This document shows, piece after piece, positions 33,685-39,738 of a stretch of 39,738 nucleotides of DNA. This stretch comes from Bdellovibrio sp. (GTDB lineage Bacteria; Bdellovibrionota; UBA1018): contig JACPOE010000080.1 in the NCBI GenBank assembly GCA_016185105.1, forward strand, positions 1 to 39,738. The letters run 5' to 3'. The translations under genes were made by a program, and so were the position numbers. Under the pieces are notes generated by a model. It searched no databases. It was not told where the DNA came from and worked only from the letters and a program-made list of their open reading frames with translations. The first letter of the stretch is position 1; every line of letters begins with the position of its first letter.

Positions 33685-34356
33685 TCATGCTGCCCTTTTG
33701 AAGTGGGAGGCAATGAAGCCCTCAGTAATTTCCTCTTCGAGCTGCCCCCAGTGGGGGTGTGACTTTAGAAAAATTTGAACTAAATGAGGGTCAAATTGAC
33801 GTCCGGCAAACTGTTTGAGTTCTTTATAGGCAAACTCTTCAGCGCGACCCTTTCGATAAGGACGATTGGTTGTCATCGCATCATAGGTATCGGCGATTAG
33901 AATTACCCTCGCCGTGAGCGGGATATTATCCCCTTGAATATGATCTGGGTAACCCTGTCCATCCATTCTCTCATGATGATGGCGGATTCCCGGCAGTAGT
34001 GTTCGAAAAAAAGGAACTCGTGCTAATGGGTCCATGATCTCGGCGCTTTTAACTGGGTGGGTGCGCATGATGGCTTCTTCGCTTGGAGACAGGCGCCCTG
34101 GTTTCAACAAAATGCTATCTGGAATCCCGATCTTACCTAGGTCGTGGAAAAGGCTGGAATATTCGATAATAATTTGTTCACGCAGGCTCAGTCCGGCAGC
34201 ACGCGCCAATAGCCGAGCGTTCCGAGCTACACGACGGCAATGCCCATAGGTGTAGGGGTCTCGCTCTCGGAGGGCCTTCAGGAGCGTGAGTGCCACTTCC
34301 TCTGCCCAGGCAGGGATTTCACCGAAAATAATGGCTGCGGAGTGGGAGTCTCCCAT
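33685..34356 (-). CDS. HD-GYP domain protein, probable c-di-GMP phosphodiesterase
   Basis: 223 aa, almost all one HD-GYP domain. Visible metal and catalytic residues: GHCRRVA (about 38-44), HDLGKIGIPD (His71-Asp72), MRTHP (97-101), HHHERMDGQGYP (HHH at 126-128, GYP at 135-137) and IADTYDAMT. All canonical motifs are present, so hydrolysis of cyclic di-GMP is likely, though some family members cut other cyclic dinucleotides. No receiver or sensor domain is attached; input may come from the response regulator encoded 52 bases downstream. An AGGGG ribosome-binding site lies close to the ATG. First gene of the minus-strand signalling operon. Confidence 0.92.
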   Translation of the reverse strand: MGDSHSAAIIFGEIPAWAEEVALTLLKALRERDPYTYGHCRRVARNARLLARAAGLSLREQIIIEYSSLFHDLGKIGIPDSILLKPGRLSPSEEAIMRTHPVKSAEIMDPLARVPFFRTLLPGIRHHHERMDGQGYPDHIQGDNIPLTARVILIADTYDAMTTNRPYRKGRAEEFAYKELKQFAGRQFDPHLVQIFLKSHPHWGQLEEEITEGFIASHFKRAA

Positions 34357-34430
34357 ATGCCCCTGATCGGTACGACGCTGAGAGAGCTTAAATTTTTTTA
34401 TTTAATAGTTAGAAATACCGACAGGTTAGT

Positions 34431-35525
34431 GTGAGATCTTGCTATTGCCTCCTTGTACTCTCTGTTGTGGGTATGCTTGGAATCTGCCAACCCGCGGAAG
34501 GACGATTTGATCCTGTTCCGGGAACGCGATACCAGTCAGCACAAAATGCGGCGATGGCTGATGGCAATTTGCCATTGGGGGATGATTCAGCAGCGGGTCT
34601 CTTTCAAAATCCAGCACTTCTTGGAAAAAGCAGAAAGTCTGAATTTCAACCCATCAATTTTGGAATCTATGGGGACATGGCCCTTTTTAACAATATTACG
34701 TCGGCAACGAATTTTCTCAATCTACCAAGCTATGCTTCCGTGCTTCAGAGTAGTCCTGGGACGTCTTCCGGAATGGGTGTCTCCTTCGTTCCAACATTTA
34801 GTCTAAAAGGAATTGCTGTGGGGGTTTTGGTTCAAGGGCAATTTGTCGCGTCTGCCAATGCTGATGGAACCTTAAATTATCGGACTCTTTATCAAGTCAT
34901 TCCAGCAGTCGGTACGGGCTTTCGACTCTTAAATGGGGCTTTTCGCATAGGGTATTCTCTGCAATGGGTAAACCAGGCTAGCGGGACTTTCACCAATGTT
35001 GCGGTCGGTTCAGCATCGTTCAATTCCGGATTGTTCCAAGGTGCAGGGTTTTCTCATACTTTGGGGGCGGCGTTGATTCTGCCTACGGTGATGCTTCCTT
35101 CTTTTGATTTCGTCGTTCGAAATGCCCTCAATACGGCTTATACCACTTCAACGTTTCTTCATGTCTCCTCTGGCGCCGTCGGGGCTCCCGCGACCGAGAC
35201 GATGAGCTTTGATGGATCATTCTCTCTTCATCCCAGGCTAGGGCAAGGGGCAGTTTTGAATTTGATCGTTGTGGAACGCGACCTTACCAATGTTTCAGGT
35301 GCGACTGCGTCGGCAAGGCTCGTCGTGGGCGCCGAGATGAATCTTCGAGACAGAGTTTACCTTCGGGGGGGCTATGGCGGAGGGTATCCTGCTTTTGGCC
35401 TTGGCTTGCGGAGTTCGCGGGGTGCTGAGCTTTCCTTCAGTTGGTACACGGAAGAAACCGGGACCATTAGTCTGAGTGCGCCGGATACACGGGTTTTAAT
35501 GCAATACAAGATTCGTTCGTTTTGA
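34431..35525 (+). CDS. Predicted outer-membrane beta-barrel protein
   Basis: 364 aa with a signal peptide (about 1-27, probable cleavage near AEGRF). The mature start AQNAAMADGNLPLGDDSAAGLFQNPALLGK (split here as AQNAAMADGNLPLGDD and AAGLFQNPALLGK) resembles PorV/TraF-like barrel proteins that begin with an AGLFQNPA-type motif. The rest alternates polar and hydrophobic residues with many glycines and ends in an aromatic residue (KIRSF), a good barrel signature. The function is unknown. The GTG start has only a weak AGG site. It is divergent from the HD-GYP gene (74 bases between starts), and the degenerate phosphatase gene follows after 25 bases, suggesting a shared locus. Confidence 0.75.
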   Translation: MRSCYCLLVLSVVGMLGICQPAEGRFDPVPGTRYQSAQNAAMADGNLPLGDDSAAGLFQNPALLGKSRKSEFQPINFGIYGDMALFNNITSATNFLNLPSYASVLQSSPGTSSGMGVSFVPTFSLKGIAVGVLVQGQFVASANADGTLNYRTLYQVIPAVGTGFRLLNGAFRIGYSLQWVNQASGTFTNVAVGSASFNSGLFQGAGFSHTLGAALILPTVMLPSFDFVVRNALNTAYTTSTFLHVSSGAVGAPATETMSFDGSFSLHPRLGQGAVLNLIVVERDLTNVSGATASARLVVGAEMNLRDRVYLRGGYGGGYPAFGLGLRSSRGAELSFSWYTEETGTISLSAPDTRVLMQYKIRSF

Positions 35526-35550
35526 GGAGTAGGTAAATGGGGGTTGGAAA

Positions 35551-36753
35551 ATGACAGACTTAATATTGACAGTTTATGCCTCTACAACGGAGCGCGAAGC
35601 GCAGTGGGCGAGACAGCTCGAGTCCCATATGAGGACTTTGGAAGCTCCAGTAAAAGTCTTTCGTGGAGGAGCCAAGGAAGCTCAACAGTCCCAAATGGTG
35701 TTCGTTGACGTAGAAATTCCAGATCTGAAAAGCTTTCTTTTCGGTCTGAATCGGCGAGGGAATGCGGTGTTTCTAGTTCTAGGCGAAAGTAACTCTGTAC
35801 CTAAAAATTTAGAGAGCCTATATGTTGACGACGTTATTGTTGCTCCTTTTCGTGCGGCCGAAATTGAAAGTAAGATTCGATTTTTTAAACAGATGGTGTT
35901 GTGGAATGAAGTCACAGAGCTAAATGCAACCCTTTCTGACGTTATCAAACATTTTCAATCAGACTTGCAGTTGGCGAGTCGTATTCACAATCTGAAAATG
36001 CCCAAGAGGTTTCCTAAGGTCAAAGGATTCAATGTACATCATCGATATTTAGCTGGGTTAAAGCCGGGCGGAGATCACTTCGACTTGGCAGAGACTAAGG
36101 ATGGCTCCTGTTTGTCGATGGTTTACTTCCGGTCCAACAGCTACGGACTGTCTGGAGCTATTTTGACGATACTCATGAAAGCAGCAGTTAAACTCTCCCA
36201 GGACAGAATGGGCAGAGCGGGAGCGTCCCTTGAGATTGTTCAGTCTGTTTATGAAGAGATTTTGGTCACAATGAGTCCTCGCGATCAAGTCTCTTTGTTT
36301 TTTGGAATCTTGTCGCGAAAGGATCAGAAGTTTCGCTACGTCAGCTTGGGAAACGTATTCCTAGCTTATGGTCAGCCAGGGGCGCCATTGAGCCAACTCC
36401 CGTCTCAAGGAGGTGCGGTTTCCAAGAGTGCTTCGTTAATCGGTCTAAAAGAAGCTGAGCTCAAAATGTCTCCGGGTAGTCGTTTTGCGCTTTTTTCGGA
36501 GGGTTTTGTTAACGTTGCTCATGGATCACAGGATCTTCTTGGTGTTTTAAATCAAACTCGCTTGGAAGAAGGCTCCGCCTGTCTTAATGAAATGACATGG
36601 CGGGTGAAGACCAGTCCTGGATCGAGCGAAATAGATACCGAAACAGAGGCTAGTTCCGAGGATAGTGTTCTGCCCCCGGAAGACTGCACAGGCGTTGTCT
36701 TAGACATGGGACGTGCAATTGTCCAGTTGGCACCTAGTGAAAACACCTCTTAG
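35551..36753 (+). CDS. Receiver-like plus degenerate SpoIIE/PP2C-type phosphatase domain protein
   Basis: 400 aa. The N-terminal part (about 1-112) has a receiver-like alternation with FVDVEIP at the acceptor position, but lacks the acidic start pair and the clear KPF lysine (APFRA instead), so it is probably a pseudo-receiver. A helix (about 115-150) links to a SpoIIE-like domain (about 155-390) with GLKPGGDHFDL. The next metal site, normally D-x-x-G-H/N-G, reads FRSNSYG; the later TDG reads SEG (316-318); the last DDxT reads EDCT (377-380). Two of four expected metal aspartates are gone, so enzyme activity is doubtful and a partner-binding role is possible. A Ser/Glu-rich insert occupies about 354-376. 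GGA precedes the ATG. Confidence 0.75.
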   Translation: MTDLILTVYASTTEREAQWARQLESHMRTLEAPVKVFRGGAKEAQQSQMVFVDVEIPDLKSFLFGLNRRGNAVFLVLGESNSVPKNLESLYVDDVIVAPFRAAEIESKIRFFKQMVLWNEVTELNATLSDVIKHFQSDLQLASRIHNLKMPKRFPKVKGFNVHHRYLAGLKPGGDHFDLAETKDGSCLSMVYFRSNSYGLSGAILTILMKAAVKLSQDRMGRAGASLEIVQSVYEEILVTMSPRDQVSLFFGILSRKDQKFRYVSLGNVFLAYGQPGAPLSQLPSQGGAVSKSASLIGLKEAELKMSPGSRFALFSEGFVNVAHGSQDLLGVLNQTRLEEGSACLNEMTWRVKTSPGSSEIDTETEASSEDSVLPPEDCTGVVLDMGRAIVQLAPSENTS

Positions 36754-36789
36754 AGCCAATGCATATTTCGAACTTCGTTCTGTGTAAGG

Positions 36790-37965
36790 CTAGATCTTCT
36801 TCAGAGCCTGGGTCAAATCCGCAATCAAATCCTGAGCGTCTTCGACTCCTGTGCTAATTCTTACTAAATTATCTCGAATTCCAATTTTCTCGCGAGTCTC
36901 CACCGGAATACTCGCGTGAGTCATTGTTACTGGATGTCCGATGAGGGACTCAACCCCGCCCAGGCTTTCGGCCAAGGTAAATAATGAAACCTGCTCTAAG
37001 AACCGCCGGGTCTCGGCTAGGCCACCCTTTAAATAGAAAGAGATCATTCCTCCGAAACCACTCATTTGTCTACGAGCTAACGCGTGGTCCGGGTGTGACT
37101 CCAAGCCAGGGTAGATGACCTTCTCGATTTTTGAATGCCCTTCTAGGAAATGGGCAACTTCAAAGGCATTCTTTTGATGTTGTTCCATCCTCAAATGCAG
37201 GGTTTTCAGACCTCGCATGACGAGAAAGCAGTCCATAGGGCCAGGTACAGCGCCTACAGCATTTTGGAAAAATTTGATTTGCTCGTACAGTTCTGAATTG
37301 CTAGTTGCGAGAATTCCTCCCACAACGTCGCTGTGACCATTCATGTATTTGGTGACGCTATGGATGACCAAATCTGCCCCGAGGGAGAGGGGCTTTTGAA
37401 AATAGGAGCTCATAAAAGTATTGTCCACGACTGACACCACTTTTTTACGACGAGCTATTGCTGTGATCGCCTCAATATCTAAGACTTTAAGCAAGGGGTT
37501 TGTTGGGGTTTCCATCCACAAGAGGCGTGTATTCGGGCGAAAAGCCGCTTCCACTTGTTTCAGATCTGAAAAATCCAAGAAAGTAAAATCCAATCCCAGC
37601 TTTCTATAAACCTTATCGAAAATCCGGAAGGTGCCTCCATACACATCGTCACAGCATAGGACGTGGTCTCCACTTTTTAGAGTGTGAAGAATGGCATCTG
37701 TGGTGGCTAAGCCCGAAGAAAAAGCGAGAGCGCTTTTTGCTCCCTCTAAAGACGCTACACAGTCCTGGTACGCGGTTCGGGTAGGATTTCCAGTGCGCGC
37801 ATATTCATACCCTTTGTTCTTCCCTGGGGACTCCTGAGCAAAGGTGCTGGTCTGAAAAATCGGAACCATCACTGCACCAGTCACAGGTTCCGGGGCTTGC
37901 CCTGCATGAATAGCACGCGTTCCAAATCCAAACTGGTTTACGTTTTCAGAATCCATTTTTTTCAT
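36790..37965 (-). CDS. Cystathionine gamma-synthase/gamma-lyase family PLP enzyme
   Basis: 391 aa, Cys/Met metabolism PLP family. YEYARTGNPTR (54-64) supplies the cofactor phosphate contacts from the neighbouring subunit. FSSGLATTDA, METPTNPLLKV, Asp181 (VVDNTF) and the Schiff-base lysine Lys206 (HSVTKYMNGHSD) are all present, as is ESLGGVESL near the C-terminus. Sequence alone does not separate synthase (MetB) from lyase. Its 4-base overlap (ATGA) with the upstream cystathionine beta-synthase gene favours a gamma-lyase role in reverse transsulfuration (homocysteine to cysteine). Confidence 0.92.
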   Translation of the reverse strand: MKKMDSENVNQFGFGTRAIHAGQAPEPVTGAVMVPIFQTSTFAQESPGKNKGYEYARTGNPTRTAYQDCVASLEGAKSALAFSSGLATTDAILHTLKSGDHVLCCDDVYGGTFRIFDKVYRKLGLDFTFLDFSDLKQVEAAFRPNTRLLWMETPTNPLLKVLDIEAITAIARRKKVVSVVDNTFMSSYFQKPLSLGADLVIHSVTKYMNGHSDVVGGILATSNSELYEQIKFFQNAVGAVPGPMDCFLVMRGLKTLHLRMEQHQKNAFEVAHFLEGHSKIEKVIYPGLESHPDHALARRQMSGFGGMISFYLKGGLAETRRFLEQVSLFTLAESLGGVESLIGHPVTMTHASIPVETREKIGIRDNLVRISTGVEDAQDLIADLTQALKKI

Positions 37966-39386
37966 TTGCGATGTCCTAGGTAGGTCAGAAGGTCAATTTT
38001 AGTAATGATTCCCAAAAGTGCTCCCTGGCTGTCTGGATCACTCACGAGAGGAGTCTTTCCCGATGTGACAAGTCTTGTGACTTTTTCAATGGGATCGTTT
38101 GGAGTAACAAATTCGACAGAAGGGTCGACTAGGCTCTCAATCGAGTCATCCGCACGAACTCTTCCATCGTACAGAGCACTTAGAATGGCACCTTCGGTGG
38201 CGACCCCCTTGATCCATCCGCCGTCGTCGCAAACAGGAAGTTGGCTGATGTTCATTTCTTTCATTCTTTCGATGATTGAAGAGACCTTCTCGTTTTGCTT
38301 AGCCATGATAATTCCTGAGTCAGGGCTGCCTTTTTTCTGACCATTGTTTTTTGAAATTTGTAAAAGGTCCAGAACCTTCCCTAACGAGGGGTGGTCTAAA
38401 AATCCGGCCTCCCTCATCCAGTCATCATTATATACCTTCGAAAGGTAGCGGTTTCCGCTATCGGGTAGAATGATCAGAACATTCTTTTCGTGATCTTTTG
38501 AAGGTTTGAGTGTTGCCAGGTTTTGCTGAACCCAGCGAATGGCTCCCACTACTGCGGAACCGCTTGAGACACCTGAATAAAGCCCTTCTTGAGTCAGGAG
38601 CGCTCTTGTCATTAAGAAGGACTCTTTGTCTTCAACCTGAATCATGTCATCAATGAGCGAGAGGTCATAGTTTTTGGGAATAAAGTCTTCGCCAATACCC
38701 TCAATTTTATAAGTCTTGGGCGCTGTGCGTAATTTTCCAGTTTTGAAATAGTCATAAACGATTGAGCCAACTGGATCGACGGCCAGAACCTTGCATGTCG
38801 GTTTCTTTTCCTTGAGGTATTTTCCAACGCCACAAATCGTACCGCCCGTGCCAATTCCGGCTACGAAGACATCAATCTGGGGCATCTGTTTTAAGATTTC
38901 AGGTCCGGTCAGATTATAATGAGCTTCTCGGTTAGATAGATTGTCGTACTGATTAATATAGATTGAATTTGGAGTCTCGCGGGCGAGGCGCCGGGAGACC
39001 TGATAGTAGCTCCTTGGGTCGTCCGGCTCGACGGCAGTCGGAGTCACGACTACTTTGGCGCCAAAGGCCCTTAAGTTTCGAATTTTTTCTGAGGACATTT
39101 TGTCAGGCAGGACAAAAACACATTTGTATCCTTTAATAGCAGACGCAATCGCTAGTCCAACTCCCGTGTTCCCGCTAGTGCCTTCGACAATGGTTCCTCC
39201 CGGTTTCAGCTCACCCCTCCGTTCTGCGTCTTCGATCATCCAATAACCGATGCGGTCTTTGATAGAGCCGCCTGGATTCATAAATTCCAATTTTACGTAA
39301 AAATTGACATTTGGAACATGGGCGACTCGGTTGAGACGGACGATGGGTGTGTTGCCTATAACCTTCAAGATGTTTTCGTGAACCAT
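37962..39386 (-). CDS. Cystathionine beta-synthase (PLP core plus C-terminal CBS pair)
   Basis: Condenses serine (or an activated serine) with homocysteine to cystathionine. The PLP fold-type II core (about 1-330) shows IGNTPIVRLN, the Schiff-base lysine in NPGGSIKDR (Lys43), GTSGNTGVGLA, and GIGTGGTICGVG for the cofactor phosphate. A Bateman pair follows (about 355-474: SSIIERMKEMNISQLPV and the segment ending GIITKIDLLTYLG), which in other enzymes binds adenosyl ligands. There is no heme domain. I chose the ATG at 39386 because GGAG lies 6 bases upstream and the conserved start fits; an ATG at 39398 and a longer frame to 39548 are less likely. Operon with the gene at 36790. Confidence 0.92.
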   Translation of the reverse strand: MVHENILKVIGNTPIVRLNRVAHVPNVNFYVKLEFMNPGGSIKDRIGYWMIEDAERRGELKPGGTIVEGTSGNTGVGLAIASAIKGYKCVFVLPDKMSSEKIRNLRAFGAKVVVTPTAVEPDDPRSYYQVSRRLARETPNSIYINQYDNLSNREAHYNLTGPEILKQMPQIDVFVAGIGTGGTICGVGKYLKEKKPTCKVLAVDPVGSIVYDYFKTGKLRTAPKTYKIEGIGEDFIPKNYDLSLIDDMIQVEDKESFLMTRALLTQEGLYSGVSSGSAVVGAIRWVQQNLATLKPSKDHEKNVLIILPDSGNRYLSKVYNDDWMREAGFLDHPSLGKVLDLLQISKNNGQKKGSPDSGIIMAKQNEKVSSIIERMKEMNISQLPVCDDGGWIKGVATEGAILSALYDGRVRADDSIESLVDPSVEFVTPNDPIEKVTRLVTSGKTPLVSDPDSQGALLGIITKIDLLTYLGHRK

Positions 39387-39590
39387 TGTTTTCTCCATAA
39401 CTCCGGAGATCGTGAACCGCAAGTCGGAGGAATTCTTTTCAAAGTTTAATCCCTGAACTTGGAGGCCGAAAAATTTCGTGCTAAGACCCAAAGAGAACGA
39501 AAGAGCTTTTGTTTGGGATCGGCGCCGCGAAGGTGCCAGGAACGACATTAAAGCAAGCGTTAATACGAAAAAATAATAAGTAGGTACCTC
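39387..39590. other. Divergent intergenic region (about 200 bases)
   Basis: Lies between the start of the minus-strand cystathionine beta-synthase operon and the plus-strand cytochrome gene, so promoters for both should be here. An AT-rich stretch (AAAAAATAATAAG, 39569-39581) precedes the cytochrome start. I see no clear -35/-10 pair, operator or terminator. Confidence 0.5.
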
Positions 39591-39738
39591 ATGGTTCGCA
39601 TCTCAGGAACACAGAAAAAGCTTGGCGTCGCCTTATCTCTATTGGTCGGAGTTTTCGTATTGGGCACGCTGGCACGTTTTTACCCCTCGGCATCTAATCA
39701 GGGGTACGCGCCCGAGCAGCCCATTCCTTTTAGCCACA
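39591..39738 (+). CDS. Start of a multiheme cytochrome c, probably alternative complex III subunit ActA
   Basis: Only the first 49 codons lie in the window. A short basic start is followed by one hydrophobic signal-anchor (about residues 11-28, LGVALSLLVGVFVLGTLARF). The sequence then reads YAPEQPIPFSH at the window edge. That phrase is characteristic of the periplasmic multiheme cytochrome of alternative complex III, where it leads into the first heme-binding region. No CxxCH motif is reached before the sequence ends, so the call rests on this short match. An act operon should continue to the right. Confidence 0.6.
   Translation, partial: MVRISGTQKKLGVALSLLVGVFVLGTLARFYPSASNQGYAPEQPIPFSH

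Noticed and set aside
39399..39548. N-terminal extension of the cystathionine beta-synthase to 39548
   Set aside because: The added residues do not resemble the family, and a good GGAG site precedes the ATG at 39386.
1..39738. Search for CRISPR arrays, tRNA or rRNA genes, insertion sequences, prophage or defence genes
   Set aside because: No regularly spaced repeats, cloverleaf sequences, transposase, integrase or nuclease-type genes were seen; gene content is core metabolism, envelope and signalling.

Overview
The window is almost wholly coding and reads as a core-genome segment of a Gram-negative, LPS-making bacterium. I favour a Bdellovibrionota-like (Bdellovibrionales/Oligoflexia) lineage. 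The supporting points are inference from remembered gene content, not a database result. They are: the order lysS-lolC-lolD-bamA-skp-lpxD-fabZ-lpxA-lpxB-lpxK; a Bd1075/Csd6-type cell-wall carboxypeptidase; a Pkn-type Ser/Thr kinase with a PEGA-like tail; an Rsm22-type protein; and the start of an alternative-complex-III cytochrome gene. I found no tRNA, rRNA, CRISPR array, insertion sequence or prophage.

Layout. (1) 1-3177: 3' end of a rhomboid-like gene, a small conserved-looking protein, trxB and lysS. (2) 3164-17284: one long, tightly overlapping plus-strand envelope operon. It holds lipoprotein export (lolC, lolD), outer-membrane protein assembly (bamA, skp), lipid A synthesis (lpxD, fabZ, lpxA, lpxB, lpxK and an LpxL-type acyltransferase), a DUF3108 protein and two glycosyltransferases (a GT9 heptosyltransferase and a GT4 enzyme). 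(3) 17311-19427: rpsA as its own unit, with a strong promoter, a three-hairpin leader and two tandem terminators. (4) 19485-21751: sppA and rsmB, followed by a gene-free 270-base interval with a sigma54-like site and an RNA-like hairpin. (5) 22022-25144: minus-strand Rsm22-like gene, then a CxxC membrane protein, ssb and a dolichol-phosphate-mannose-synthase-like GT2. (6) 25181-30728: a peptidoglycan-trimming and recycling group (LD-carboxypeptidase-like, FAD oxidoreductase, methyltransferase, beta-lactamase-fold hydrolase, mpl). (7) 30761-36753: a signalling locus. The minus-strand operon HD-GYP, OmpR-type regulator, Ser/Thr kinase lies divergent from an outer-membrane protein and a degenerate receiver plus SpoIIE-type phosphatase. 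(8) 36790-39386: a minus-strand cystathionine beta-synthase / cystathionine gamma-synthase-or-lyase operon, then the first 49 codons of a cytochrome gene.

How the parts work together. Region 2 supplies the machinery and the glycolipid for the outer membrane in a single transcript. Region 6 plausibly trims tetrapeptide stems to tripeptides and re-ligates released tripeptides. Region 7 combines c-di-GMP turnover, a response regulator without an adjacent histidine kinase, and Ser/Thr phosphorylation. No single undescribed system stands out. The best leads are the degenerate phosphatase and its signalling neighbourhood, the curvature-type carboxypeptidase next to Mpl, the sigma54-like orphan transcript candidate, and several promoters that place +1 on or near a start codon.
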